From Oscillospiraceae bacterium (lineage in GTDB: Bacteria; Bacillota; Clostridia; Oscillospirales; Ruminococcaceae), in assembly GCA_015067185.1 (NCBI GenBank), contig SVMZ01000007.1, forward strand, positions 31,533-95,532: a DNA stretch of 64,000 nucleotides, read 5' to 3'. Below, one piece after another: positions 1 to 10,254 of the stretch (position 1 is its first letter; every line of letters starts with the position of its first letter). The notes beneath the pieces are model-generated. The model worked only from the letters and a program-made list of their open reading frames with translations, searched no databases and was not told the origin of the DNA. Position numbers and translations under genes: made by a program.

Positions 1-512
1 GAAAGGATGGTTACTCTGAGACCAAGTTGAGGTTTTTCTGCTGCCACAAAAAAACTTTGGAACAACAACTGCAAAATAAAAAAGGGAAGAGCTGCAAGGT
101 TGATGCGCGCATAAACAATACAGTTTCCAAGAAGGTCGCCCTCTGCTCCAAGAAGAATGGCAATGGGGCGAATGAAGAGGATGCCCAGTATGGCGAAGAT
201 GATACCTAAAAGAAAAGCTACGTAAATAAAGAGCGAAAAGTAGCTGTTGGATTTTTCGCTATCGCCTTCTCCAAGAGTTTTGGCGACGATAGCGGTACCG
301 CCGGTACCAAACATAAATCCAACGGTTGCCATAACCATTAAAAAGGGCATAATCAGATTGACGGCAGCGAAGGGAGTTTTTCCGGCAAAATTTGAGACAA
401 AAAAACCATCCACAACGCCATATATGGAGGTGAAGATCATCATAGCGATGGAGGGTAGGGTGAAACGAAGCAGTTTTCCGTAGGTAAAGTGATCTGAAAG
501 CTGAATATTCAT
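1..512 (-). CDS. MATE family efflux transporter (partial, C-terminus beyond window start)
   Basis: Reverse-strand translation MNIQLSDHFTYGKLLRFTLPSIAMMIFTSIYGVVDGFFVSNFAGKTPFAAVNLIMPFLM... is typical of a MATE N-terminus; open to the window edge. Confidence 0.85.
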   Translation of the reverse strand, partial: MNIQLSDHFTYGKLLRFTLPSIAMMIFTSIYGVVDGFFVSNFAGKTPFAAVNLIMPFLMVMATVGFMFGTGGTAIVAKTLGEGDSEKSNSYFSLFIYVAFLLGIIFAILGILFIRPIAILLGAEGDLLGNCIVYARINLAALPFFILQLLFQSFFVAAEKPQLGLRVTIL

Positions 513-543
513 TATGTTCTCCTGAAAAAATGAAAAAAATATA

Positions 544-981
544 TTATAAGAATAGAATCTGTTTCTGAAGAGAGGTGGTATATTTGGCCATAAGGCGAAT
601 ATGCATATCAATTTCTTCTTCTGTCCAATCTTCAAAAGCTGCAATCTCTGCATCATATAAGCGTTTGGCGGTTAGAGAAAGATAATCTTTTCCTTTAGCG
701 GTCAAAAGAACTCTTTTGCTGCGTCCTTTATATGCTTCCAGATAGAGAATATTGTCTTTCTCCAACTTGCGGATTGCCGAATTAACGGTTTGCTTGCTGA
801 TTCCGGATTGTTTGTAAATATCACTGAGCAGGCAGGTTTCTCCATGGTCATAGAGGGTATAGAGAATTCGCATAACACTGTCGGCCACGCCTATTTTAAA
901 GGCAGCCTGATGGTACAGTGCATCTGTTTCTGCAACATAATAATTGATTTGGTGGATTTTAGCCGAGGTATCACCGTGCAT
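544..981 (-). CDS. MarR family winged-helix transcriptional regulator
   Basis: MHGDTSAKIHQINYYVAETDALYHQ...SDIYKQSGISKQTVNSAIRKLEKDNILYLEAYKGRSKRVLLTAKG; internal ATG preferred over the ORF-track start. Confidence 0.8.
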   Translation of the reverse strand: MHGDTSAKIHQINYYVAETDALYHQAAFKIGVADSVMRILYTLYDHGETCLLSDIYKQSGISKQTVNSAIRKLEKDNILYLEAYKGRSKRVLLTAKGKDYLSLTAKRLYDAEIAAFEDWTEEEIDMHIRLMAKYTTSLQKQILFL

Positions 982-1090
982 AATATCTCTCTCCTGTATG
1001 AAGTTATACTCAGGTATTATAGTACGATTTCGTACATGCGTCAAGTGTGACTTGTAAAAAGATTGTTTTATAAAGGCGGAACGGACACCT

Positions 1091-1135
1091 TTCATATAAA
1101 AAAGGACGAGATCTTCTCGTCCTTTTTTATATGAA
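1091..1135. terminator. Rho-independent terminator with 20-bp perfect arms (PH-domain/AI-2E unit)
   Basis: ttcatataaaaaaggacgag-atctt-ctcgtccttttttatatgaa, with A/T tracts on both sides. Confidence 0.8.
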
Positions 1136-1179
1136 AATTTGAATTGTAGGGCTATATACTTGTGAAAAACAAAAAAAGA

Positions 1180-1569
1180 TCAAAGCAGTTCGTGGTCATC
1201 GTCTGCGTCCATAAATTCACGGTTAGAGACACGCTTGATTTCACGCTGCTTTTCAACGAGATCAGAAATAATATTTTTGACCTCACGGGAATTTTTGATG
1301 TGCTTGATATCAAATTCAGGGGTGGATTTATCGGCAGAGCAGCAATGAATGGTACCAAGCCCAAACAGCCTTTCGCCAAAAGAACGGTTGAGGGTGAGGT
1401 CCATAATGCGGTAGAGACGTACTTCATCCTCTCGTTTATTGAAAAAACCTGTGGAGACGAGAAGCTTTTCTTCCTCAAGCATATACACGGTAAAAGACCA
1501 GGGAAGACCAAAAATGATGCGTTTTCTGTCTCTCCAGATATAGTTTTCCTGTTGTTGTTTTTTGGCCAT
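1180..1569 (-). CDS. PH-domain (bPH/YdbS-like) protein
   Basis: MAKKQQQENYIWRDRKRIIFGLPWSFTVYMLEEEKLLVSTGFFNKREDEVRLYRIMDLTLNRSFGERLFGLGTI: bacterial PH-like pattern. Confidence 0.65.
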   Translation of the reverse strand: MAKKQQQENYIWRDRKRIIFGLPWSFTVYMLEEEKLLVSTGFFNKREDEVRLYRIMDLTLNRSFGERLFGLGTIHCCSADKSTPEFDIKHIKNSREVKNIISDLVEKQREIKRVSNREFMDADDDHELL

Positions 1570-1599
1570 AAAAACACCTCATATTCAGAAAAGTTATTG

Positions 1600-2790
1600 T
1601 CAGAATTCAATGGGGTTTTTCTCAGACGCATATTCCCGTGTATTGATGGGCAGACCTTTTTCAATCAAGCGTCGGTTGAAATATTCCCGCATAAATGTGT
1701 AGAGAATTGCGAAAATAGGTACACCGATAAACATTCCCACAAAACCGAAGAGATCGCCGCCGACCAGAATGGCGAAGATGACCCAGAAAGGGGAAATTCC
1801 GGTGATATCGCCAATCACCTTGGGGGTAATAATGTTTCCTTCCAGCTGTTGGACGGCAAGAATGAAGAGAATAAACCAGATGACTTTACCCGGTGAGACG
1901 AGGAAGATCAGGACAGCACTGGGAATGGAACCAATAAACGGACCAAAATAAGGAATAATGTCGGTGATGCCGACAACCAATGCAATGAGCAGCGGATAGG
2001 GCATTCTCAGAACGATCATACCGATATAGCAGATCACAGTCATAATTACGGAGGTGAGCAGCTTACCGGTAATGAAACGGCTGAAGGTGACGTTGCTGGC
2101 ATCAGCCACCCGCAAAAGAGTACAGACCTGTTTCTCGGAAAGAACAGAGCAGGCGAACTTTTTGGCTTTGGCGAGAATTTTTTCTTTGCTGTAAAGAAAG
2201 TAAACAGAGATAACTAAGCCGATGAGACTGTCTGCAATGCCGGAGATAAGCTGTTTGGAAAAGTTGATTGCCCAAGGAACCGCCGAGTTAATGATGTTTT
2301 CCAGATTGGTGAACAGCTTATCCAGCTGAAGACCAAGGCCGTTATAGAAGTTTTGGAAAAGCTCGGAACGGGAAAAGAAATTTTCCAGAATGCGGTCCAA
2401 AGAATTGATGTAGCTTTCAATATTGTTTGCAAGAGAGACAAGGCTGTCATAAATTTGAGGGAGAACGATGGCAATCGCAGCGGTTGTAAGGGTAAGCAGC
2501 AGAATAATAGTGAGGGTGATGGAAAGAATTCTGCGCAGTTTGGGACGGGGTTTGCCTTTATCACAGAAAGAAAACAGTTTTTTATCAAAAAACATGACCG
2601 GAATATTGAGGATATAAGCGAGAGCAAAACCGATAAGAAAAGGAGACAAAAGAGAGAGAAGTTTTCCAAGTGTATCTTTTACCTCGTCAAACTTCTGAAT
2701 GAAAAAATAGAGGAGCAGACCAATGGCTACAACTACAACAGAAGAGAGAATCTTCACGGCAGTTTGTTTGCTGATTTCAAGCTTTTTCAT
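1600..2790 (-). CDS. AI-2E family transporter (PerM-like membrane protein)
   Basis: Multi-TM protein with ITDIIPYFGPFIGSIPSAVLIFL and QQLEGNIITPKVIGDITGISPFWVIFAILVGGDLFGFVGMFIGVP. Confidence 0.9.
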   Translation of the reverse strand: MKKLEISKQTAVKILSSVVVVAIGLLLYFFIQKFDEVKDTLGKLLSLLSPFLIGFALAYILNIPVMFFDKKLFSFCDKGKPRPKLRRILSITLTIILLLTLTTAAIAIVLPQIYDSLVSLANNIESYINSLDRILENFFSRSELFQNFYNGLGLQLDKLFTNLENIINSAVPWAINFSKQLISGIADSLIGLVISVYFLYSKEKILAKAKKFACSVLSEKQVCTLLRVADASNVTFSRFITGKLLTSVIMTVICYIGMIVLRMPYPLLIALVVGITDIIPYFGPFIGSIPSAVLIFLVSPGKVIWFILFILAVQQLEGNIITPKVIGDITGISPFWVIFAILVGGDLFGFVGMFIGVPIFAILYTFMREYFNRRLIEKGLPINTREYASEKNPIEF

Positions 2791-2819
2791 TCTTTCGCCT
2801 CCCTTTTACAGATTAGAAA

Positions 2820-3470
2820 TCAGATGTTGGCAAGAACATCGGGAAGTTCAATAATCTTTTGGATAACACGGATGGCACCGGCCTGACTGAGTTCGTCGGC
2901 AGTAAAGGTACCGGGCACACCGATACATTCTGCACCTGCCCGGATTCCGGCTGTAATACCGGCAACAGCATCCTCAATGACAAAGCAGTTGGCGGGATCT
3001 TCTCCCATAGCCTGAGCGGTGGTGATATAGATTTCGGGATCTGGTTTCTTCTTTTCCACATCGCTGCCGGTGGTGACAACTTCAAAATCTTCAGGAGTGA
3101 CACCGACGCAGCGAAGGTTGATGCAAACCTTGGTATGGTCTGCAGCAGAAGCAACAGCAATGCGATAGCCGCGACGTTTCAGTTCCATCAGCATCTCTTT
3201 TGTGCCCTCAGTCACTTCCACGAGATCACCGGCCAGTTGGTCATAGATCTCATAAGAGCGGATTTTCATTTCTGGGACATATTCTCCGCCATGTTTGGCA
3301 ACCACACCGCCGATGAACTTGTCTTCACCCATACCGGTGAATTCGATGAAATCCTCGTGTTCAGCGGTAATGTTCCATTCTTTGAGAGCAAGAATGGCGG
3401 AATGCCGCATGCAGTATTCCGAGTTGACGAGAACACCGTCCATATCAAACATAATGGCTTTTTTGCTCAT
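2820..3470 (-). CDS. HAD family hydrolase, beta-phosphoglucomutase-like
   Basis: MSKKAIMFDMDGVLVNSE...VASAADHTKV...KKKPDPEIYITTAQAMGEDPANCFVIEDAVAGITAG. Confidence 0.85.
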   Translation of the reverse strand: MSKKAIMFDMDGVLVNSEYCMRHSAILALKEWNITAEHEDFIEFTGMGEDKFIGGVVAKHGGEYVPEMKIRSYEIYDQLAGDLVEVTEGTKEMLMELKRRGYRIAVASAADHTKVCINLRCVGVTPEDFEVVTTGSDVEKKKPDPEIYITTAQAMGEDPANCFVIEDAVAGITAGIRAGAECIGVPGTFTADELSQAGAIRVIQKIIELPDVLANI

Positions 3471-3472
3471 TT

Positions 3473-5722
3473 TCAGTTGTTCTGCTCCTTGTAAAAGTTG
3501 ATAAGGCAACCAGCGAGGATGATCTTACGCTCGTCGTCGGTAAGTCCTGCAAGCTTCATGGTAAAGGGCAGTGCCTTTCCGTCGCGGAGGATGTAGGCGG
3601 AGATCTCTTCACGTTTTTCAGCAACGGCAGAACGGATATCGGTGATAAAGAGGAAGTCGCCGTCTTCGAAAGCCGGGTCGCCGTCAATGATGAAGGGGAG
3701 CATGCCCCAGTTGATCAGGTTGCTGCGGTAACGTTTGGTAGCATATTCGTTGGCGATGTTGGCCCAACCGCCGAGAACCTTCTGGCAGGAAGCGGCCTGC
3801 TCACGGGCAGAACCATCGCCGGGCTTAATGGCAAAGATGGTGCTTCCAATACCGGTATCAAGGGCAGAGAGATCTGCCTTGATGGTCTGGGCGGTCTTGA
3901 AAGCATCAGCCAGACCGGCAGCAAGGGGAAGAGGATCACTGCCGGCAAGTCTTGCCTTTTCTGCGCCCTGAACTTCCTTGGCTTTGCCGACATAGTCGGG
4001 AGCTTTGCGGGAGAGAGTGAATTCGGCAAGCTTGAGGGGATTGGAGCGATAGGAAGAGGTCTCACCGGAGGGGATAAGCTCGTCGGTAGTGGTGACGGGA
4101 TCGTTGATCTTGCAGACTACCTTGAGGAAAAGATTCTCAGTGAGGGGAGACATCTCGGGCCAGTCGGCAATGTTGGGACCAAAGCGCAGGGGGATGGAGT
4201 CGTCAGCTTTACCGAAGCCAAAATAGCAGCGGTTCTGGTATACGTTACCGTCAAAGTTATATTTTACTTCAGGAGTTTTGAAGTCGATATCGGTAGCAGG
4301 GGTAAGCAGACCTTTGTTTGCAGCGGTGGCGGCGATGGAGCGGGCATCCATCAGCGCAACGGATGCGATCTGCCCGTCACCGGGCTTGGAGCCTTCGCGG
4401 TTGGGGAAGTTGCGGGTGGAGTGACGGATGCTCAGTGCATTATTGGCGGGGACATCGCCGGCACCGAAACAGGGACCGCAGAAAGCGGTGCGAATGGTGG
4501 CGCCTGCACCCACGAGAGAGGAGAGGGAGCCGTTTCTCATCAGCTCGAGGAAGACAGGCTGGCTGGAGGGGTAGACACTAAGGGCGAAATCGCCGTTGCC
4601 GATGGAGCTGCCATTCAGGATGGAAGCAGCGGCGACAAGGTTTTCAAAGGTACCGCCGGCGCAGCCTGCAATAACACCCTGGTCAATGCGGAGCTTGCCG
4701 TTTTCCAGTTTGTTGGTGAGGACAAAATCCTTTTTGCCGAGAGAATCAGCAGCATATTTTTCAACGCCGCGGAGGATATCGCCTGCGTTGCGGTTAAAAT
4801 CTTCGATTGTGTAGGCGTTGCTGGGATGGAAGGGCAGAGCAATCATCGGCTTAATTTTGCCAAGGTCAACCTTGACAAGGCAGTCATAGTAGGCGATCTC
4901 TGCCGGGGCCAGCTTTTTGTAATCGTTGGCACGACCATGCATGGCAAGGAATTCTTCCGTTTTGGAATCGGTCATCCAGATGGAGGTGAGACAGGTAGTC
5001 TCGGTGGTCATAACGTCGATGCCGTTGCGGAAATCCATGCTGAGACCGGCAATGCCGGGGCCAATGAATTCCATGACCTTGTTTTTGACAAAGCCGTTGG
5101 CAAATACGGCACCGATGATGGCGAGAGCCACGTCCTGCGGGCCAACACCGGGAGCAGGAGTGCCTTCCAGATAGATACCGGCTACCTTGGGCATATCTAC
5201 ATCATATGTACGGCTGAGCAGCTGTTTAACCAGTTCAGGACCGCCTTCGCCGATAGCTATGGTGCCCAGAGCACCATAGCGGGTGTGGCTGTCGGAGCCA
5301 AGGATCATCTTTCCGCAGCCGGCCATCATTTCACGCATATACTGGTGAATAACGGCCTGGTGGGCAGGAACATAGTTGCCTCCGTATTTCTTTGCAGCAG
5401 AGAGACCGAAGAGGTGGTCATCCTCGTTGATGGTACCGCCGACTGCACACAGACTGTTGTGGCAGTTGGTAAGAACATAAGGGATAGGGAATTTGGTGAG
5501 TCCGCTGGCACGTGCGGTCTGTATAATACCGACATAGGTAATGTCGTGAGAGGTAAGTGCATCAAATTTAATGCGGAGTTTTTCATCGTTGCCGGAGGTG
5601 TTGTGAGCAGTCAGGATAGAATAAGCCATCGTACCGCGTTTGGCGGCAGCAGCATCCTTGCCGTCAGCAAGAATTTCAAGTCCGTTGGAGACGAAAACTC
5701 CCTGATCGTAGAGTTTTATCAT
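3473..5722 (-). CDS. aconitase-family hydratase
   Basis: 749 aa; [102 protein letters not shown]. Confidence 0.85.
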   Translation of the reverse strand: MIKLYDQGVFVSNGLEILADGKDAAAAKRGTMAYSILTAHNTSGNDEKLRIKFDALTSHDITYVGIIQTARASGLTKFPIPYVLTNCHNSLCAVGGTINEDDHLFGLSAAKKYGGNYVPAHQAVIHQYMREMMAGCGKMILGSDSHTRYGALGTIAIGEGGPELVKQLLSRTYDVDMPKVAGIYLEGTPAPGVGPQDVALAIIGAVFANGFVKNKVMEFIGPGIAGLSMDFRNGIDVMTTETTCLTSIWMTDSKTEEFLAMHGRANDYKKLAPAEIAYYDCLVKVDLGKIKPMIALPFHPSNAYTIEDFNRNAGDILRGVEKYAADSLGKKDFVLTNKLENGKLRIDQGVIAGCAGGTFENLVAAASILNGSSIGNGDFALSVYPSSQPVFLELMRNGSLSSLVGAGATIRTAFCGPCFGAGDVPANNALSIRHSTRNFPNREGSKPGDGQIASVALMDARSIAATAANKGLLTPATDIDFKTPEVKYNFDGNVYQNRCYFGFGKADDSIPLRFGPNIADWPEMSPLTENLFLKVVCKINDPVTTTDELIPSGETSSYRSNPLKLAEFTLSRKAPDYVGKAKEVQGAEKARLAGSDPLPLAAGLADAFKTAQTIKADLSALDTGIGSTIFAIKPGDGSAREQAASCQKVLGGWANIANEYATKRYRSNLINWGMLPFIIDGDPAFEDGDFLFITDIRSAVAEKREEISAYILRDGKALPFTMKLAGLTDDERKIILAGCLINFYKEQNN

Positions 5723-5843
5723 AGTATTACTCCTTAAAATAAAATATACTCTTTTATTTTACCACGTTAAAGTTATTTTGGCAATGTGGTTATGTGAGAA
5801 GAAGGTCAAAAAGTTTCATTTTTTCGGATTTTCAGAAAATGTA

Positions 5844-6551
5844 TCAGGAATCCGAGATATCGTCGTCTGCCTGAGAGATATGGCAAAGGTTATAACAGTA
5901 GAGTTTTCCCCTCTTGCTGTTGTCGCAGAGAAAAATGCGGCGGCGGCTCTGTTCAAACATAACACGGCGAATACCGGTTTCTTCCGCTGAGGAATCGGTA
6001 ATCATTCCTTCTTCGGAGATACCCAGGCTGGAGAAAAAGAAGAGGTCGGCATTAAAACGGCGGATAAAATCGGTGGCATAATCACCGATATAGGCGAGGG
6101 AGTTGTGCAGCATCAATCCGCCGGTGCAGTAGACCGTGTGGTTAAGGGGCCGCAGTTCCTGTGAGGTTTTGAGTCCATTGGTAATGACAGTCAGATTTTT
6201 GAATTGCTCAAAGTAAGGGATAAGATACATGGCGGTGGAGGAGGCATCCATGAAAATCACCTGACCGTCACGGAGGTATTTGGCAGCCTTGGCGGCGATG
6301 AGGCGTTTGGCTTCCACATTCTGCTGCTCCCGCAGATAGAGCGGAACCTCTCTGCTCACACCATCAATGAGCACAACACCGCCATGGATGCGTCTGACAA
6401 AGCCGCGCCGTTCCAGCTCATTCAGGTCGCGGCGGACGGTAGCCTCGCTGACGTAGAGATGGGTGGAGAGCTTTTTTACGGTAGCCGTTTGGGTTTGACG
6501 GAGGAGAGCAAGGATCTGTTCAAGACGTTCCATTTCAAACATAGCTGTCAT
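5844..6551 (-). CDS. DeoR/GlpR family transcriptional regulator
   Basis: MERLEQILALLRQTQTATVKKLSTHLYVSEATVRRDLNELERRGFVRRIHGGVVL; divergent from the sugar genes at 6725. Confidence 0.9.
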   Translation of the reverse strand: MTAMFEMERLEQILALLRQTQTATVKKLSTHLYVSEATVRRDLNELERRGFVRRIHGGVVLIDGVSREVPLYLREQQNVEAKRLIAAKAAKYLRDGQVIFMDASSTAMYLIPYFEQFKNLTVITNGLKTSQELRPLNHTVYCTGGLMLHNSLAYIGDYATDFIRRFNADLFFFSSLGISEEGMITDSSAEETGIRRVMFEQSRRRIFLCDNSKRGKLYCYNLCHISQADDDISDS

Positions 6552-6724
6552 TCCTGTTCATGAGTGATTGAATGTGATTGTTTTTGCTTGAATGCTGCAA
6601 TAGCTTGCAAATTTATCGGCGGGTATTGCGTTAAAATGCGGAAAAGTATATAATCAATATAGCATATCGATCAAAAACTTGCAAGAGATAAAGGAATATT
6701 GATAAGGAAAAAGGAGAGCGAAGA

Positions 6725-7396
6725 ATGAATAAAGCGATGTTGGCGCCTTCCATGATGTGTATATCCGAGTGGAGAGGTGCAGAGAAAGCACTGGATGAAC
6801 TGGAAAAAGGAAAAATAGAACTTCTGCATGTGGATGTCATGGACGGTATTTTTGTTCCCAACCTGATGATTGGAACAGAGAGCACCAAAAATCTGCGTAA
6901 AGCCAGCAGCATACCGCTGGATATCCATCTGATGATAGAAAGACCGGAAGACAAATTGGATTGGTTTGATATTCAGCCGGGAGAATTTGTTTCTGTTCAT
7001 GCGGAGAGCACCAAGCATCTGCAGCGTGTTCTTGCCAAAATCCGCTCTTACGGGGCCAGGCCCATGGCAGCCCTTAACCCTGCCACACCGCTCTGTATGA
7101 TTGAAGAGGTTCTGGACGATGTAGATGCAGTGCTTTTGATGACAGTTAACCCTGGATATGCGGGACAGAAGCTGGTGGTGCAGACACTGGATAAAATCCG
7201 CCGTCTGCGTGAGATGTTGGATAAGAGCGGAAGAGAAAAGGTATTGATCGAAGTGGATGGCAACGTCAGCTTTGAGAATGCGGTAAAAATGCGTGCGGCG
7301 GGTGCGGATATTTTTGTCTGCGGTTCCTCCAGCATTTTCTGCAAGGATACCCCGATTGAAGAGAATATCCGCCGTTTCAGAGCGTGCGTGGAATAA
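6725..7396 (+). CDS. ribulose-phosphate 3-epimerase family protein
   Basis: LLHVDVMDGIFVPNLMIG, DIHLMIERPED, LLMTVNPGYAGQKL, IEVDGNVSFENA. Confidence 0.85.
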   Translation: MNKAMLAPSMMCISEWRGAEKALDELEKGKIELLHVDVMDGIFVPNLMIGTESTKNLRKASSIPLDIHLMIERPEDKLDWFDIQPGEFVSVHAESTKHLQRVLAKIRSYGARPMAALNPATPLCMIEEVLDDVDAVLLMTVNPGYAGQKLVVQTLDKIRRLREMLDKSGREKVLIEVDGNVSFENAVKMRAAGADIFVCGSSSIFCKDTPIEENIRRFRACVE

Positions 7397-7418
7397 GAGA
7401 AAACAGGGAGTGATCAGA

Positions 7419-8456
7419 ATGAAAGCGGTCAGACTGCATGCCATCGGTGATATCCGATGCGATAATATAGAGATTCCGGTGCCGCACGGTGAAGAACTGC
7501 TGCTGAAGGTGGGAGCCTGCGGTGTATGCGGATCCGACCTGCCCAGAACCTTTGAACACGGTACCAGCAGCGGAAAATATCCACTGACTATCGGTCATGA
7601 ATTTGCGGGAGAGGTGGTTGCTGTCGGCGAGAAGGCAGATAAATCACTGATTGGAGCCAAAGGGGCTATTTTCCCGTTGATTCCCTGTCGCAAATGTGAT
7701 CCCTGCGTGACAGGCAAATATGCCATGTGCGAAAACTACGACTATCTCGGTTCGAGAAGCGACGGTGGTTTTGCGGAATATTGCCTGATTCCCTCCGCAT
7801 GGCACCTGATTCGTTCCCAGTCTGCTCCGATGGAGCTGTTGGCCATGACCGAGCCTGCCTGTGTGGCACAGCATGCCGTGCGCCGTGCAAAAGTTACTGC
7901 CGGACAGTGTGTGGTTATTTTTGGTGCAGGCCCTATCGGAATTATGGCTGCAAGATGGGTACGTATTTTTGGTGCGGAGCCGATTTTGGTGGATATCGTA
8001 GCTGAAAAGGTAGCCTTTGCAAAAGAAAAAGGGTTTATGGCGGTCAATTCCCGCGAAGAAGAACTGCTCGGGGCGATCCGGACATATAACAGAGGCCGTC
8101 TCGCCGATGCAGCCATTGAGGGAACCGGTTCGGGCAAAGCCTTGGTCAGCTGTGTGGAAAGTGTTCATGCCGGCGGATGCATTTCCCTGTTGGGCAACCC
8201 CATGGGCAACACCGAAATTCCGCTTAAAATACACAGCATGATGCTCCGTAAAGAGGTGGAGATTAACGGCGTATGGAACTCCAGCCGGGCACCCTATCCC
8301 GTGGATGAGTGGAAATACACCGTCAGAATGATGGACGAAGGAAAATTTGAGGCGGCTGATCTGATCACCGACAGACCCTCCCATGAAGAGCTGCCCGCAA
8401 TATTGAAAGAACTGAAAGACGGAACAAGAAAATCGATTAAGGTGATGTGTATATGA
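7419..8456 (+). CDS. zinc-dependent alcohol (polyol) dehydrogenase, galactitol-1-phosphate 5-dehydrogenase-like
   Basis: GACGVCGSDLPRTFEHG...LTIGHEFAGEVVAVGEKAD...IPCRKCDPCVTGKYAMCENYDYLGSRSDGGFAEY; GAGPIGIMAARW. Confidence 0.85.
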   Translation: MKAVRLHAIGDIRCDNIEIPVPHGEELLLKVGACGVCGSDLPRTFEHGTSSGKYPLTIGHEFAGEVVAVGEKADKSLIGAKGAIFPLIPCRKCDPCVTGKYAMCENYDYLGSRSDGGFAEYCLIPSAWHLIRSQSAPMELLAMTEPACVAQHAVRRAKVTAGQCVVIFGAGPIGIMAARWVRIFGAEPILVDIVAEKVAFAKEKGFMAVNSREEELLGAIRTYNRGRLADAAIEGTGSGKALVSCVESVHAGGCISLLGNPMGNTEIPLKIHSMMLRKEVEINGVWNSSRAPYPVDEWKYTVRMMDEGKFEAADLITDRPSHEELPAILKELKDGTRKSIKVMCI

Positions 8457-10009
8457 AAACCGTAATTGGTATCGATTTCGGAACCCAATCGGCAAGAGCG
8501 GTTTTGGCAGACACCGAAAACGGGACGATATTGGCCTCGCATACAGTCAACTATCTTCATGGTGTGCCGGAAGATTCACTGATTCCTGTCAGTGACTATG
8601 ACAATGCACTGACAGAATTGATGGAGGCTGTCACCGACAATGCTTATGCCGAAAGTGTCGCCGCCATCTGTGTGGATGCCACAGCACTCACACTGGTGCC
8701 GATAGGAAAGGACGGCAGAGCACTGGGATGGTATCCTGAGTTTGCCGACCGCCCAAATGCACAGATTAAACTTTGGAAAAGGCATACGGCCCAGAAGCAG
8801 GCCAATGAAGCGATTGCGCTTGCCAAACAGAGGCAGGAACCGTTCCTTGGCCGCACCGGAGGCAGCGTTTCCAGCGAGTGGACACTCCCGAAATTGTTGG
8901 AGACACGGGACGAAGATCCCGAAGTGTATGCAGCGATGGATCTGGCGATGGACCTTTGTGAGTATCTCACCTATCTTCTCACAGGAGAAAAAACCAGAAG
9001 TATCGGATCCATGAGCTACAAAGGATTGTGGGCAGAGGATCTCGGTTTTCCGTCAGATGGATTTTTGAACGGACTGCGCGAAGGCTTTGCAGAAGAGTAT
9101 AAGCATTTGATGCGCGGCGAGGTGAAGAGAACCGGCGAAGCAGCAGGAACGCTGAAAAAAGAACTTAGCCGGCGTTTTGGTCTCAGAGAAGATGTCATTG
9201 TGGCTTCCGGCACACTGGATGGACATACCGCACTGGTATCGCTCGGTGCAATGAAAGAAGGAGAGGCGGCGCTGGTCATCGGAACCTCCAATGTGCTTGC
9301 GGTGCAGACAGAATCTGTCCGCGATGTGGAGGGAATCTGCGGTATTGCACAGGATGGTTTTATCCAGGGTGTATGCAGTATCGATTCGGGGCAGAACTGT
9401 ACCGGTGAAATGCTGGGGTGGTTTATGGAGAATATGCTCCCGGCCGCAGCAGCTGAGGAGGCAAAACAAAAGGGAATATCTTCTCACGATCTGTTGATTC
9501 AGAAGGTCAAAGAACCGTGGAACAATAGGGCTGTGGCGGTGGATATGTGGAATGGCAGCAGAAATGCGCCCTGTGATCTGGAGCTTCGCGGTATGTTTGC
9601 CGGCATGTCGCTGGAGACAAAACCGGAGGATGTCTATCTTGCGCTGCTTCAGGCTATTGCCTGCGGGACAAGAGAAATTATGGAGTGGTGTGAGCGGGAC
9701 GGTATCCGGGTGGAACGTTTGGCAGCTACCGGTGGTATAGCACTGAAAAATCCGCTGCTGATGCAGCAGTATAGTGATATTCTGAACCTTCCGGTGGATG
9801 TGGGTGTGGTAAAAGAGGGTCCAGCTCTGGGTTCTGCCATGTTTGCGGCGGTTGCTGCCGGTATATACAGCAGCCCGATCGAAGCTTACGAGCATATGGG
9901 CAACACCAAATTTATCCGCTACACGCCGGATGAACAGCACCGTGCGGAATATGAAGAGATTTACCGCAGAAACCATTTGCTTCGTGAAGCGGCAAAGCTG
10001 TTTAAATAA
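8447..10009 (+). CDS. FGGY-family carbohydrate kinase, ribulokinase (AraB)-like
   Basis: IGIDFGTQSARAVLADTENG...; DMWNGSRNAPCDLELRGMFAGMSLETKPEDVYLALLQAIACGTREIMEW; AATGGIALKNPLLMQQYSDIL. Confidence 0.85.
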   Translation: MYMKTVIGIDFGTQSARAVLADTENGTILASHTVNYLHGVPEDSLIPVSDYDNALTELMEAVTDNAYAESVAAICVDATALTLVPIGKDGRALGWYPEFADRPNAQIKLWKRHTAQKQANEAIALAKQRQEPFLGRTGGSVSSEWTLPKLLETRDEDPEVYAAMDLAMDLCEYLTYLLTGEKTRSIGSMSYKGLWAEDLGFPSDGFLNGLREGFAEEYKHLMRGEVKRTGEAAGTLKKELSRRFGLREDVIVASGTLDGHTALVSLGAMKEGEAALVIGTSNVLAVQTESVRDVEGICGIAQDGFIQGVCSIDSGQNCTGEMLGWFMENMLPAAAAEEAKQKGISSHDLLIQKVKEPWNNRAVAVDMWNGSRNAPCDLELRGMFAGMSLETKPEDVYLALLQAIACGTREIMEWCERDGIRVERLAATGGIALKNPLLMQQYSDILNLPVDVGVVKEGPALGSAMFAAVAAGIYSSPIEAYEHMGNTKFIRYTPDEQHRAEYEEIYRRNHLLREAAKLFK

Positions 10010-10031
10010 GTGTTTTATGTTGGAATAAAAA

Positions 10032-10066
10032 AGATGAGCCGATGGAGATCTTCGTCGGCTCATTTT
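10032..10066 (+). terminator. Rho-independent terminator
   Basis: gatgagccgatggagatcttcgtcggctcatttt after the kinase gene. Confidence 0.75.
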
Positions 10067-10254
10067 CTTTGTTGTTTTGAGAATATCGGTACGGAAAAAA
10101 GGGGCGGAATGGATAAAGGCGGAACCATATCTGTTCCCTTCGACAGGCATCTTATCAGGACTTGACACACCGATACCTTTCAATATATAATAAAAACACG
10201 TATCCGGATCCTCGGATAAACAATAGTTTACAACACTACAAGAGGAGAAAAGTT

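Noticed and set aside
4421-5737. 438-aa plus-strand ORF opposite the aconitase-family gene
   Set aside because: Shadow of a strongly conserved hydratase; low-plausibility sequence.
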